64,000 nt of DNA from JAAGZL01 sp964628835 (GCA_964628835.1 CAZVME010000008.1:1-64000), one strand, 5' to 3'. Positions 19,429 to 28,393 are shown, numbered from the stretch's first letter. Numbers and translations: made by a program. The notes: generated by a model not told the origin, from the sequence alone.

Positions 19429-20169
19429 ATGACAAAACTAGCAATAATCGGCGGCTCTGGCTTTACTCGTATGGAGTCCCTGGAAATTACAAGACGTGAG
19501 GTTGTCAGCACTCCTTACGGCGAACCTTCCTCACCTCTGATTCACGGCATCTTCAATGGTATTGAGATTGTTTTTCTACCACGACACGGAGCTGGGCATA
19601 CCATCCCTCCGCATAAGGTAAACTACCGCGCCAATATCTGGGCCCTCAAACACATCGATGTGGATTATGTGGTGGGAATGGCCACAGTTGGCGGCATTGG
19701 AGATGACATGGCACCGGGCGCAATCGCCATCCCAGATCAGATAATTGATTACACCTGGGGCAGGGGACACACCTTCTTTGAACTGGATCTGTCCCAGGTC
19801 ACCCATATTGATTTTACTGAACCATACTGTGAAGAGTTGCGAGCAGCCCTGGTTAAAGCAGCGCAAGCAGCCAGTCTGGACGTAATCAATAACGGCACCT
19901 ACGGAGCAACCCAGGGTCCAAGACTGGAATCCGCCATGGAGATCAGACGGTTGGAGAATGACGGCTGTGACATCGTAGGTATGACCGGTATGCCAGAGGC
20001 CGCCTTGGCCCGTGAACTAGGGCTGTGCTATGCCCACTGCGCAGTGGTGGCAAACAAGGCCGCTGGAAAAGGCGACGGCCCCATTACCATGGATGAAATT
20101 GAGGCAAATATGAAACATGGTATGAAGAAGGTATATAGCCTGTTGCAGGAATTAGGTGGAATTCTGTAG
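19429..20169 (+). CDS. Probable S-methyl-5'-thioinosine phosphorylase
   Basis: This 246-residue protein belongs to the PNP/MTAP phosphorylase family. The N-terminal GGSGF, the phosphate and sugar segment LPRHGAGHTIPPHKVNYRAN, and MTGMPEAALARELG near residue 183 are visible. In gammaproteobacteria such as Pseudomonas (PA3004), this subgroup phosphorolyses methylthioinosine from quorum-signal or polyamine by-products rather than methylthioadenosine. Substrate choice is inferred from family. It is convergent with putP, 15 bases apart, and lies far from nagZ, its neighbour in Pseudomonas. Confidence 0.8.
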   Translation: MTKLAIIGGSGFTRMESLEITRREVVSTPYGEPSSPLIHGIFNGIEIVFLPRHGAGHTIPPHKVNYRANIWALKHIDVDYVVGMATVGGIGDDMAPGAIAIPDQIIDYTWGRGHTFFELDLSQVTHIDFTEPYCEELRAALVKAAQAASLDVINNGTYGATQGPRLESAMEIRRLENDGCDIVGMTGMPEAALARELGLCYAHCAVVANKAAGKGDGPITMDEIEANMKHGMKKVYSLLQELGGIL

Positions 20170-20184
20170 CCAGAGATCGTTTGG

Positions 20185-21666
20185 TCAGCGCAGCGACTTC
20201 TCCATCTGTTCAAACTTAATTCCAATCTCATGTTCTGGTTCCTGATCTAACAAGGACACCAGCAGCACTGCAATCAGTGAGGCTATGCATCCTGGTACAA
20301 TCTCATATAGGTCAAATATTCCACCCTGAAGCTGTTTCCAAAGCACCACAGTGATGCCACCAGTTAAGATTCCGGCAAGGGCGCCATTTCGAGTCATACG
20401 CCTCCAATACAGGGCCAGGAGTAGGGTGGGGCCAAAGGCAGCACCGAACCCTGCCCAGGCATAGGAGACTAGGTCCAACACTTTATTTTCCGGATCCATA
20501 GCCAGCACAAATGCCACCAGTGCAATCAGCACAACAGTGACACGCCCCGTACGTACCAGATTCATACTGGAAATAGGTTTGTGATAAAAACGCTTGAGGA
20601 TATCTTCGGTAAATGCAGAAGACGACACCAGCAACTGTGAGTCGGCAGTACTCATAATGGCTGCTAAGATAGCGGCCAGCAGCAGGCCGGAAATCAGGGG
20701 ATGAAACATAGCCTCTATCAGGCGAATAAACACCTTTTCCGAGTCAGCTCCGGTAAGGGATGTTTCAAAGAAACCTATACCCAGAAGCCCAGACAATGAT
20801 GCACCCATCAGGGTTAAAAAGGTCCAGGTTACCGCAATACGACGCGCCTTAGGCACAGCAGATACGGACTCAATAGCCTTAAATCTGGCCAAAATGTGAG
20901 GCTGACCAAAGTAGCCTAAACCCCAACCCATCAGAGAGATGATAGTAATAAGAGTGAGCGCAGCACCGTCAGAAGCGGAAAATGGATCAAGCAAATGTAT
21001 GGATTTGGTGTCTATTACTGCAATAGCCTGGGCAACGCCTCCAGCTTCCTGCAGAGCCATCACTGGTACTATCAGCAGAGCAGCGGCCATAAGCAGGGCC
21101 TGCAACAAGTCGGTCCATGATACAGCCAGAAAACCACCAACCGAGGTATACAGGATAATAGCAAGCGCACCCAAAGCAACTGCCCATACGTAATCAAGCC
21201 CAAATACAGATTCAAACAACTTGCCGCCTGCTACCAGACCGGAGCTGGTGTAGAAAAGAAAAAACAGCAGGATGAACACCGCAGAGACCAGCTGCAAAAC
21301 ACCAGAATTGTCTTTGAATCTATTATTAAAGAAGGCGGGCAGAGTGATGGCATCACCTACTAGATGGCTGTATACACGCAATCGCGCTGCTACCAGCTTC
21401 CAGTTTAGCCAGGTTCCCAGCAAGAGACCGCCAGCCAACCATATGGACTCCATACCACTCAGATATGCATAACCAGGAAGTCCCAGCAATAACCAGCCAC
21501 TCATGTCAGAGGCGCCAGCACTCAGTGCTGCAACCCAGCTACCGAGTCTTCTGCCACCAAGAATAAAATCACCAAGGTCTGAGGTTTTTCTATAAGCCCT
21601 CCAACCAATGGCAAACACGACAAGAAGATAGACAGAGAAGGAAAATAAATTAAGGGTCAGGTCCAT
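20185..21666 (-). CDS. putP: Sodium/proline symporter (PutP type)
   Basis: The 493-residue polytopic protein has more than ten hydrophobic helices and the sodium-solute symporter family hallmarks. These include GGRRLGSWVAALSAGASDMSGW near residues 37-58 (written here in part) and the TSVGGFLAVSWTD segment near 174. They match PutP, which imports proline with sodium. No putA is nearby, so use in osmoprotection rather than catabolism is possible. The start is the ATG of MDLTLNLF. Confidence 0.88.
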   Translation of the reverse strand: MDLTLNLFSFSVYLLVVFAIGWRAYRKTSDLGDFILGGRRLGSWVAALSAGASDMSGWLLLGLPGYAYLSGMESIWLAGGLLLGTWLNWKLVAARLRVYSHLVGDAITLPAFFNNRFKDNSGVLQLVSAVFILLFFLFYTSSGLVAGGKLFESVFGLDYVWAVALGALAIILYTSVGGFLAVSWTDLLQALLMAAALLIVPVMALQEAGGVAQAIAVIDTKSIHLLDPFSASDGAALTLITIISLMGWGLGYFGQPHILARFKAIESVSAVPKARRIAVTWTFLTLMGASLSGLLGIGFFETSLTGADSEKVFIRLIEAMFHPLISGLLLAAILAAIMSTADSQLLVSSSAFTEDILKRFYHKPISSMNLVRTGRVTVVLIALVAFVLAMDPENKVLDLVSYAWAGFGAAFGPTLLLALYWRRMTRNGALAGILTGGITVVLWKQLQGGIFDLYEIVPGCIASLIAVLLVSLLDQEPEHEIGIKFEQMEKSLR

Positions 21667-22055
21667 TTAAAGCTCTTCTTCGGCTTTAACAAATAAAATT
21701 ATAAGAATATAGGCTGGATGTTATATGAATCACCCCGGGTTTGCCGGAGGGTCTATTACTTGAGATGATAGACCGATGAGTAGAGCAAGCAGATATTCCC
21801 CTGAGTTTCGTCATGCAGGGATGTTGATCCAAAGGCATATGTTTCTGATAAGCTGGTAGCATCTACTTCATAGAGCAATACATGTCATTAGCCTTGCAGT
21901 ATTTTTTGCTACAAAGCTATTTTTTGTGTCCAAATCAAAGGATTGTAGGCACTTCAAATATATTTACTCGAAAGAAGGGTGATTTGACAGTTTATGCTGC
22001 AATTCATCATTTAACATAATATATATTATGCGCAATTGTATATACAGGCTCGGTA
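21667..22055. other. Gene-free region with an IS remnant
   Basis: This gap of about 390 bases holds the IS3-like left-end fragment listed separately. The rest, after 21860, is AT-rich and I see no coding frame, RNA gene or clear terminator in it. Confidence 0.6.
21726..21859 (+). pseudogene. IS3-type insertion sequence left-end remnant with truncated orfA
   Basis: TGAATCACCCCGGGTTTGCC starting at 21726 looks like an IS3-family terminal inverted repeat. It is followed at 21776 by an ATG opening a 27-codon frame beginning MSRASRYSPEFR, the typical N-terminus of IS3 OrfA transposases. The frame diverges after about 12 codons and stops at 21859. No right end or orfB is seen, so the element is dead and truncated. 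Confidence 0.55.
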
Positions 22056-22814
22056 TCATAATGTCTGCACATCATTGGTCGGCGTTGTTTGCAGGTGTCC
22101 TATAAGTCGCCCACTCTGGTAGACGCGGAGTTCGCCTGTTTGGAATGCTTCCCAGGGTTCATTATCAGTCAATGGTTGGGAAGCCAGCAATATCAATTCG
22201 TTACCCTCGTGATGCCGCAACAGGCTGTGCAACCGATCATGTCCATAGGCGATCAGGTGGCATCCATCCGACATGAGAAAATTAAACTGTCCATATGAGG
22301 CGATGTCTTCGCTGAGTCTGGCAAGCGTTTGTAGCCAGGACGTGTCGCTTTTGATCAGTGCGTTATTGAACACACCAGCGATCTCTTCCAACAGGTAATA
22401 GAATGCATGCTCGGAATCTGTCTCGCCTTCAGGATTGGAGTGTTTAGGATGACAGCACCCATATGGCCGGGTGACCTCAGGAACCTTGCCGTTATGCGCA
22501 AAGACCCATTGCCGCCCACAGCAGTCACGTAGAAATGGATGGGTATTTTCCAACGTAAAGGCGCTTGGTGGATTGGCCTTGCGCACATGGGCGACAAGCA
22601 AGTCTGTAAGTACGGTTTGGGACAACGCTGCAAACTGCATGCACTGGGACGCTGCCCCCGGTTCCTTATGCAGTCGCCAAGCATCGTTCTCGCGATAGAC
22701 AAGTCCCCAGCCGTCGGGATTGTCCGCAATCTCGCCACCGCGCTTCTGGAACAGCGTTAAGACGCTGTTCCATACTGTGGGGCGGCTACTGCTGATGCCA
22801 AGCAGTTCGCACAT
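22056..22814 (-). CDS. Class II glutamine amidotransferase (YafJ type)
   Basis: The 252-residue protein begins MCELLGISS, so after Met removal Cys2 is the N-terminal nucleophile of a class II glutaminase. HVRKANPPS and NTHPF near residue 80-92, then FAHNGKV near 109, are the glutamine-binding elements. Total length fits the stand-alone YafJ/EgtC-like group, which lacks a synthase domain. No ergothioneine genes are nearby, so the acceptor substrate is unknown. Confidence 0.88.
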   Translation of the reverse strand: MCELLGISSSRPTVWNSVLTLFQKRGGEIADNPDGWGLVYRENDAWRLHKEPGAASQCMQFAALSQTVLTDLLVAHVRKANPPSAFTLENTHPFLRDCCGRQWVFAHNGKVPEVTRPYGCCHPKHSNPEGETDSEHAFYYLLEEIAGVFNNALIKSDTSWLQTLARLSEDIASYGQFNFLMSDGCHLIAYGHDRLHSLLRHHEGNELILLASQPLTDNEPWEAFQTGELRVYQSGRLIGHLQTTPTNDVQTL

Positions 22815-22867
22815 TTTGACTTACTCCCATTTCATTCATGGGTATAACCTCAAAGAATATCACCATT

Positions 22868-23026
22868 TTATAAGTTTACCACGGTTGCCGCCGCATCCCA
22901 TTGTTGCACTTGCCATAGGATCATCTGCAAGTTGATCGTTTCAGGGTCATAGGCTACGGTAAAGATCGGTGTGTATTTGGGACTGAAATAGGCCGAGACA
23001 ACGTCGACAGTTGCACTCTTTTGCAC
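22868..23026 (-). pseudogene. Short coding-like frame, possible remnant of a larger gene
   Basis: A 52-codon minus-strand frame from a GTG reads VQKSATVDVVSAYFSPKYT, then IFTVAYDPETI, ending WDAAATVVNL. Its balanced composition looks protein-coding, but no good ribosome site precedes the GTG, and an in-frame stop lies four codons upstream. I do not recognise the family. It sits 53 bases upstream of the amidotransferase on the same strand and could be the 3' end of a decayed gene or a real small protein. Confidence 0.3.
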
Positions 23027-23271
23027 CCATGCCCCCTACTCTTTCAAATTTTAGGCAGTTAACCACGATAGCGACTACAAAGATGACGAACAGAGAATGA
23101 CATATACAAGGTGTGCAGAGACATGCCAGACATGGAAGTAGAACGAGGTCTATTTCAGTTTGGCCCCTATTAAAGGAAGGGACTGGAAGATTGTCTGAGG
23201 ACGATTAATAGTGGACTCTCAGGAATCTTACTCCAACTTCTGGAGTGTCCAAATATTTGGTTTTTAATGCC

Positions 23272-23320
23272 ACATATCCAGCGGACAGCAAAACACTTTT
23301 TTGCTGTCCGCTGGATGTGT
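23272..23320 (-). terminator. Long hairpin downstream of the DUF3365 gene
   Basis: Arms 23272-23293 and 23299-23320 pair over 22 positions with one mismatch around a 5-base loop. It lies 36 bases after the minus-strand DUF3365 stop, so it probably ends or protects that transcript. The tract after the stem on the minus strand is not T-rich, so intrinsic termination is uncertain. Confidence 0.55.
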
Positions 23321-23356
23321 CAGACCTTTTTAAGGCAGCGAGCCTAGTTTATATTT

Positions 23357-24142
23357 CTATTCTTTAACTGCGACAGTAACACTGATCATTCCGACTACGC
23401 CCTGATCAATCATTCCATCTTTTTCGTAACCAAGTATATCTAGTTGACCTTTTGGTTTTCCGTGGCAGGCTAAGCATGGTGCGAGAAGCTTGACCGGATC
23501 GTAATATCGATAGACGGACTGTTTACCCATTTTTGTAAATTCACCTTCTGGCATTGCTTTTGGACCAGATGCAACAAATGATGTAAGAACCTTCCTTTCT
23601 GCCTCGTCCGGTGCGTTACTGGGATGCCGGTAATTTACGCCTGGTTGTCTTGTGAAAATTCCTGTTTTTGCATTAAAAAACAGTCCTGTTTCACGCGCCC
23701 ATTTAGCGGGCAGGAAATGTTTATATTTCACCCCTTTAACATTTATCCGATCCTGATTAATTTCCATACTGAGCTTTCCAGCCCAAATCAGCATTTTGAG
23801 GATACGTTGCTGGTTGGGGGTAATATCCATTAATTGGGCCTCCATTGCAGCTTCCCATTGTGCTGCAAATTTATCAGCGCCAAAATTTTTATCTCCGAGC
23901 TTAGGGTCTCCAATTTTCGACATCTGAGCGAAAATAACGATACGACCCATTGCCAGTGCTTCCGAGATCATCTTGGCTGTTGACTTGGCCTCTGCCTTTG
24001 GTACTTTTTCCATGAACAGATATTCTGGGTGCCCGCCCTTCGCTGGAATACCAATTTTCACTTTCATGACCTCGGCACCTGCACCTTGCCAAAACAACAA
24101 GGCGGTAACAAACAGTACAAAACCTAATCTTTGTATCTTCAT
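23357..24142 (-). CDS. Secreted c-type haem protein, DUF3365 (Tll0287-like)
   Basis: The start is the ATG of MKIQRLGFV, preceded by AGGAGA, giving 261 residues. A signal peptide (to about residue 23) exports it. The C-terminal part has one covalent haem site, Cys223-Leu-Ala-Cys-His227, in CLACHGKPKG, as in DUF3365 proteins of which cyanobacterial Tll0287 is the structural type. A role as redox or gas sensor is family inference. It is divergent from a response regulator-kinase pair whose kinase carries a similar CLKCHGE site, so the three probably form one sensing system. Confidence 0.8.
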   Translation of the reverse strand: MKIQRLGFVLFVTALLFWQGAGAEVMKVKIGIPAKGGHPEYLFMEKVPKAEAKSTAKMISEALAMGRIVIFAQMSKIGDPKLGDKNFGADKFAAQWEAAMEAQLMDITPNQQRILKMLIWAGKLSMEINQDRINVKGVKYKHFLPAKWARETGLFFNAKTGIFTRQPGVNYRHPSNAPDEAERKVLTSFVASGPKAMPEGEFTKMGKQSVYRYYDPVKLLAPCLACHGKPKGQLDILGYEKDGMIDQGVVGMISVTVAVKE

Positions 24143-24308
24143 AGCATATCTCCTGACCATTGGATTATTGGTTTATTGGAACAATTGGGAACTGCTAGAC
24201 TCTTGAGATAATAGCGGTAAGATGTAACATGGCGGCTACTTACTGGTAACAATACGAAAACAATATGCTTCTAAATTGTATCAATGTCTGGATTACGCAT
24301 TTTTTTCC

Positions 24309-25019
24309 ATGAATACATCCAAACGCCAAAATCTGCTAGTCGTTGATGACGAGCCTAAACTCAGGCAACTGCTGAAGACATACCTGGAAAAAGAGGGTTT
24401 TTCTGTGGTCGCGGTGGGTGATGGTATCGCTATGGATCTATATCTTGCTGAACATGATGTCGATCTGATCATTCTCGATCTCATGTTGCCAGGTGAAGAT
24501 GGCCTATCAATTGGACGCAGACTGAATCAAAAAGACCATACCATTATTATCCTCTCCGCCCGGGGTGAGGAACTTGACCGGATCGTTGGCCTTGAAGTTG
24601 GTGCAGCAGACTACCTGGTAAAACCTTTCAATCCAAGGGAACTATTGGCCAGAATCCGCTCTGTGCTGCGCAGGCGTGAGCCGGTTAAGCACCTCGTTGC
24701 CTCCGAGGAAAGCGGCACTCTTGCGTTTGGTCCTTTTCATCTCGATGTAGAAAAACACCAGCTAACTAAAGGAAAGCAGCATATACCACTCACCATGGGG
24801 CAGTTCACCCTGCTGCGTATTTTCCTGGAAAATCCCAACCGTGTGCTGAGCCGGGATATGCTACTGAATTTGACCAAAGGTTACGGCCATTCACCTATCG
24901 ACCGCAGTATCGATATATGTGTCGGCCGTTTGCGTCGCAAGATAGAATCAGACCCATCCGAACCCACATACCTGCGCACGATCTGGGGAGCTGGTTACCT
25001 GTTCTGTATTGGGGATTGA
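24309..25019 (+). CDS. OmpR-family response regulator
   Basis: The 236-residue protein, from the ATG at MNTSKRQNLLVVDDEP, has a receiver domain with acidic pocket Asp13-Asp14, phosphoacceptor Asp57 (ILDLMLPGEDG), Ser83 and Lys105. A C-terminal winged helix follows (about residues 135-235, ending RTIWGAGYLF). It is a DNA-binding transcription regulator. Its TGA overlaps the kinase ATG by one base (TGATG), so the pair is translationally coupled. Likely targets include the divergent DUF3365 gene. Confidence 0.92.
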   Translation: MNTSKRQNLLVVDDEPKLRQLLKTYLEKEGFSVVAVGDGIAMDLYLAEHDVDLIILDLMLPGEDGLSIGRRLNQKDHTIIILSARGEELDRIVGLEVGAADYLVKPFNPRELLARIRSVLRRREPVKHLVASEESGTLAFGPFHLDVEKHQLTKGKQHIPLTMGQFTLLRIFLENPNRVLSRDMLLNLTKGYGHSPIDRSIDICVGRLRRKIESDPSEPTYLRTIWGAGYLFCIGD

Positions 25020-26422
25020 TGAAAACGTTTGTTTCTATTGCCACGCTGTTTCTGCTGATTGTTTCCCTACACCTCTTTTTTGCATACCAGAATGTGCAGG
25101 ATATGGAGGAGAAGGTGGTGCTGGAAGAGTCGAGATCCCTTCAGGCATTTCTGAAGGCATTTCGTCAAACCTATCAAAAGCTCTTCCTACAGGAACATGT
25201 TCTCACATTAAACGAAAAGAGTTTTCCACTACTACCGGTCGCCAGCACCCCTCATATCTCAAGGTTGTTTGCCAAACTTACCGGGAAACGAGCCGAAGTA
25301 GCTGTAGCCAGTGACAGGCCCAGAAACCCTGTAAACAGTGCTGACCTGATTGAAAACCAAGCGATTGACCACTTTCGGTCCAATCCGAAAGATAGTGAGT
25401 TGCTGGTGCGTATGGAAAATGAGCAGCGGATGTTTTACGCCAGCCCGATCAGAACGAAGAAACACTGTCTCAAGTGTCACGGGGAGAGGGAGAAAGCCCC
25501 ACCGTGGATTCAGGCCAAGTATGCCCACGCGTACGGCTACAAGGAGGGGGACCTGAGAGGGGTAGTCAGCATCAAAATCGACACGCAGGCGCTGCACAGT
25601 GATCTTTTCAATGACTTCCGGTCAAATGCCATGTTTACCATCATAAGCAGTATCATCTTTCTGGGAAGCATCTATTTTCTAATTCGTAGGAGCAACAGGC
25701 ATGTCTACAAACTTGAACAGGCGGAACTGGGGCTGCGCAGGGCCAAGGGTATAGCTGAGGCTGCTAACCATGCCAAGAGTGAATTACTCGCCAACCGAAC
25801 TACCCTACTGGCAGGGATTGCACACGACCTGCGGACACCTCTTACGCAAATCCAGTTGGCCTTGTGCATGCTGCCGAACGACGGAGGTGACCCAGAGCTG
25901 ATGCGGAGCATTAACAGTGACCTGGATGAGATCACCAGTCTTATCGGTGATACATTAGACATAAGTATTGAACTGGAGGCTGAGAAGGCGGTGCAGACCG
26001 ATATCGTTCTGGAACTGGAGGATATGGTTCAAACCGTTCAAAGAGACGGCATAGAGATCGAATGGACACGGGGGGAACCATGTTGTCTGGCAGTACAGGC
26101 CAAGGCACTCCGCAGAATAGTGACAAATCTGCTGGCAAACGCTGTGCGTTACGGGGATGGTAAGCCAGTAAGCGTCACCTACGAGTGTAGCAAAAAAGCC
26201 ATTATTATTCGGGTCATGGACCGAGGCCCAGGCATACCAGCAGAACATGCTGAGGCGGTGTTTCGCCCCTTTTTCCGGCTGGAAATGTCGCGTGGAAGCA
26301 AGACGGGCGGTAGCGGACTTGGTCTTGCTATTGTGCAGCAACTGGCAGATACACACGGTTGGGACGTACAGTTGCTGCCACGCCCAGGTGGCGGTACAGA
26401 AGCGGTATTGTCTATTTCGTAA
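25019..26422 (+). CDS. Sensor histidine kinase with periplasmic c-haem (DUF3365-like) domain
   Basis: The 467-residue kinase starts at the ATG overlapping the regulator stop. Membrane helices at about 4-22 and 205-223 bracket a periplasmic domain. That domain has a covalent haem site, Cys150-Leu-Lys-Cys-His154, then GYKEGDLRGVVSI, as in DUF3365 sensors. The cytoplasmic part has the H-box His269 (IAHDLRTPLT), N-box Asn370/Asn374, DRGPGIP at 401 and GGSGLGLAI at 430, all intact. The kinase half resembles EnvZ-type sensors. The signal, redox state or a haem ligand, is inferred. Confidence 0.9.
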   Translation: MKTFVSIATLFLLIVSLHLFFAYQNVQDMEEKVVLEESRSLQAFLKAFRQTYQKLFLQEHVLTLNEKSFPLLPVASTPHISRLFAKLTGKRAEVAVASDRPRNPVNSADLIENQAIDHFRSNPKDSELLVRMENEQRMFYASPIRTKKHCLKCHGEREKAPPWIQAKYAHAYGYKEGDLRGVVSIKIDTQALHSDLFNDFRSNAMFTIISSIIFLGSIYFLIRRSNRHVYKLEQAELGLRRAKGIAEAANHAKSELLANRTTLLAGIAHDLRTPLTQIQLALCMLPNDGGDPELMRSINSDLDEITSLIGDTLDISIELEAEKAVQTDIVLELEDMVQTVQRDGIEIEWTRGEPCCLAVQAKALRRIVTNLLANAVRYGDGKPVSVTYECSKKAIIIRVMDRGPGIPAEHAEAVFRPFFRLEMSRGSKTGGSGLGLAIVQQLADTHGWDVQLLPRPGGGTEAVLSIS

Positions 26423-26470
26423 TCTCTACTGCGTGTCGATTTCGGTCATTAACACTATAGTTGTTTGCAT

Positions 26471-27610
26471 ATGAACAAAGAATTCCAACTCGACCCAGAT
26501 ATCATCTATTTGAATCATGCAGCGGTCGCTCCTTTCCCGGTGCGTACAGAGAAGGCTATCAAACGCTTTGTAACCGAATGCTCCAGTACCGGAGCACGCT
26601 TCTATCCAGAGTGGCTTAAAATTGAGCATGAACTGAGAGATATGCTCGCAAGATTAATCAACGCACCATCACTGGATGATATCTCTCTACTAAAAAGTAC
26701 CTCTGAGGGATTGTCAATAATCGCCTACGGCCTTGATTGGTCTAATCAAGACAATATCGTCACCATAGCCCAGGAGTTTCCCTCTAACCGAATTGTGTGG
26801 GAGTCACTTGCCGATACTTATGGTGTCCAGGTAAGGCTGCTGGACTTAAGCAATTCACAAAAACCTGAGGAAGAGCTGATTGCCCTATGTGACGAGAATA
26901 CCAAGCTGGTATCCGTCAGCTCTGTCCAGTATGCCGATGGATTCCGGCTGGATTTGCAGCAGATTGGTAGCCACACCAGCACTAATGAGATCCTATTCTG
27001 CGTTGATGCAATTCAGAGTCTGGGCGCCCTTCCCTTTGATGTACAGGCCTGCAATGCTGATTTTGTGGTGGCTGACGGACATAAATGGCTACTTGGGCCA
27101 GAGGGTTTGGCCCTGTTTTATAGCAGAAAAGAGACTCGTGACAGGCTGAAACTGCAGCAATTTGGCTGGCATATGGTGCAAGATCGCGGAAATTTTGATC
27201 GCACCGACTGGCAAATATCCACCACCGGGACTAGATTTGAGTGTGGCAGCCCCAACATGCTCGGTATCCATGGACTGCACGCAAGCCTCTCGTTAATTCA
27301 GGAAATAGGGCTTGACTTCATATCTAGAAATATACTTAATAATACGTCATTACTCATTGATAACATTAATAATATAAGCATTATTAATGTTATTTCTAAC
27401 ACCGAGTCGCCACGCAGATCTGGTGTTGTTACTTTCACCGTGGAGGGTGTTTCGCAAGTTAAGTTGTACAGCAGACTTATGTCGGACGGTGTGATCTGTG
27501 CCCAGAGAGGCGGTGGAATACGATTTTCACCCCATTATTACAACACCGAACAAGAAATTGAATTTGCAGTAAAGAAAATAGAGGGACTTGCCGCTAATAT
27601 TACTAGTTGA
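26471..27610 (+). CDS. Class V aminotransferase (cysteine desulfurase-like)
   Basis: The 379-residue PLP enzyme from the second in-frame start (ATG at 26471) has IIYLNHAAVAP near residue 11. The PLP pocket segment VDAIQSLGALPFDV is near 178 and the Schiff-base Lys205 is in ADGHKWLLGPEG. The C-terminus (GVICAQRGGGIRFSPH) is the form seen in cysteine desulfurase-like proteins of unproven substrate. A 14-bp perfect inverted repeat lies inside the gene at 27360-27393. No isc or suf genes are nearby. Confidence 0.82.
   Translation: MNKEFQLDPDIIYLNHAAVAPFPVRTEKAIKRFVTECSSTGARFYPEWLKIEHELRDMLARLINAPSLDDISLLKSTSEGLSIIAYGLDWSNQDNIVTIAQEFPSNRIVWESLADTYGVQVRLLDLSNSQKPEEELIALCDENTKLVSVSSVQYADGFRLDLQQIGSHTSTNEILFCVDAIQSLGALPFDVQACNADFVVADGHKWLLGPEGLALFYSRKETRDRLKLQQFGWHMVQDRGNFDRTDWQISTTGTRFECGSPNMLGIHGLHASLSLIQEIGLDFISRNILNNTSLLIDNINNISIINVISNTESPRRSGVVTFTVEGVSQVKLYSRLMSDGVICAQRGGGIRFSPHYYNTEQEIEFAVKKIEGLAANITS
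27360..27393. repeat. AT-rich perfect inverted repeat inside the aminotransferase gene
   Basis: Fourteen-base arms (27360-27373 and 27380-27393) pair perfectly around a 6-base loop within codons for DNINNISIINVIS. The local stretch is far more AT-rich than the rest of the gene. Confidence 0.6.
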
Positions 27611-27670
27611 TTCATTGAATTAAATAAACATTGTTACCTAACAGTTAAGGACGTGTAACCCACACCCACA

Positions 27671-28393
27671 ATGGACACCTCTCTTGAAAAGCTAATCGAC
27701 ATCAACGCCTCAGGCCGGGTGTTTATGGTTTGCAATCAGCATAACATTCGCGATCTGGAGAAGATCAATCTTCATAAACAGTGGGTCAAGGGTAAAATTA
27801 TCGAACAGATGGAACAGGATAATGTGGGAGTTGAAGCCCTATCCTCAATCATGGACGAGAAAGTAGCACTACTGCACCAAATACTTAAAAACGGTGAAGA
27901 TATCCCCATTCAGGAGCAGGAGGTTAAGGAAGAGGAACCGCAACCAAAAAAACAGAAGGTCAATTCCGGTTACAAGCCACAGAGCACGGATATGCCGACT
28001 AAGCTAGCCAATGAAAGAAAACCTACCAAAAAAGTGATCCTGGAGGATTGTGTACAGTTGGGGCTATTGTCCAGAAAGCGAGCAGAGTACCTGGTAACCC
28101 AAATGGCTGGCAAAAAGCCAATGGAGGCCGAGAAAGAGATTGTTAAAGAGTTGCGTGAAAGCCTACACAAACAGGTACGAAAGCTGATAAGAAAGGACAA
28201 GAAAGGGCCATGGTCTTCACCCAAGGCCCAGGAAGACCTCAGGGTAGAGATAGTAGAGACACCCACCGTGCGTTCCATGGTCTACCTTACCAGGGAGATC
28301 TTGAGAGAGCGTGAAGAGTGGAAAGACAGAGCCCACAATAGCATTACCGGACGTATCTTTGGTAACCGCATGACCGCAAGCAAGGACAAATAG
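27671..28393 (+). CDS. Uncharacterised charged protein
   Basis: I do not recognise this 240-residue protein. It has a helical N-terminal region (1-80) and a Glu/Pro/Lys-rich linker (about 88-130, with EVKEEEPQPKKQKV). A strongly basic helical C-terminal part follows (about 130-240, with RKLIRKDKKG), which hints at nucleic-acid or ribosome binding. There is no signal peptide or membrane helix. It stands alone between the aminotransferase and an extensin-like gene; an internal VQLGLLSRKRAEYLV segment looks like a conserved helix pair. Confidence 0.6.
   Translation: MDTSLEKLIDINASGRVFMVCNQHNIRDLEKINLHKQWVKGKIIEQMEQDNVGVEALSSIMDEKVALLHQILKNGEDIPIQEQEVKEEEPQPKKQKVNSGYKPQSTDMPTKLANERKPTKKVILEDCVQLGLLSRKRAEYLVTQMAGKKPMEAEKEIVKELRESLHKQVRKLIRKDKKGPWSSPKAQEDLRVEIVETPTVRSMVYLTREILREREEWKDRAHNSITGRIFGNRMTASKDK

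Larger units (their letters stand above)
22815..23356. other. Gene-poor region between amidotransferase and DUF3365 gene
   Basis: In this 540-base stretch I see only a possible gene remnant (22868-23026, minus) and a long hairpin (23272-23320), both listed separately. The middle, 23040-23270, has no convincing frame on either strand. Confidence 0.6.
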
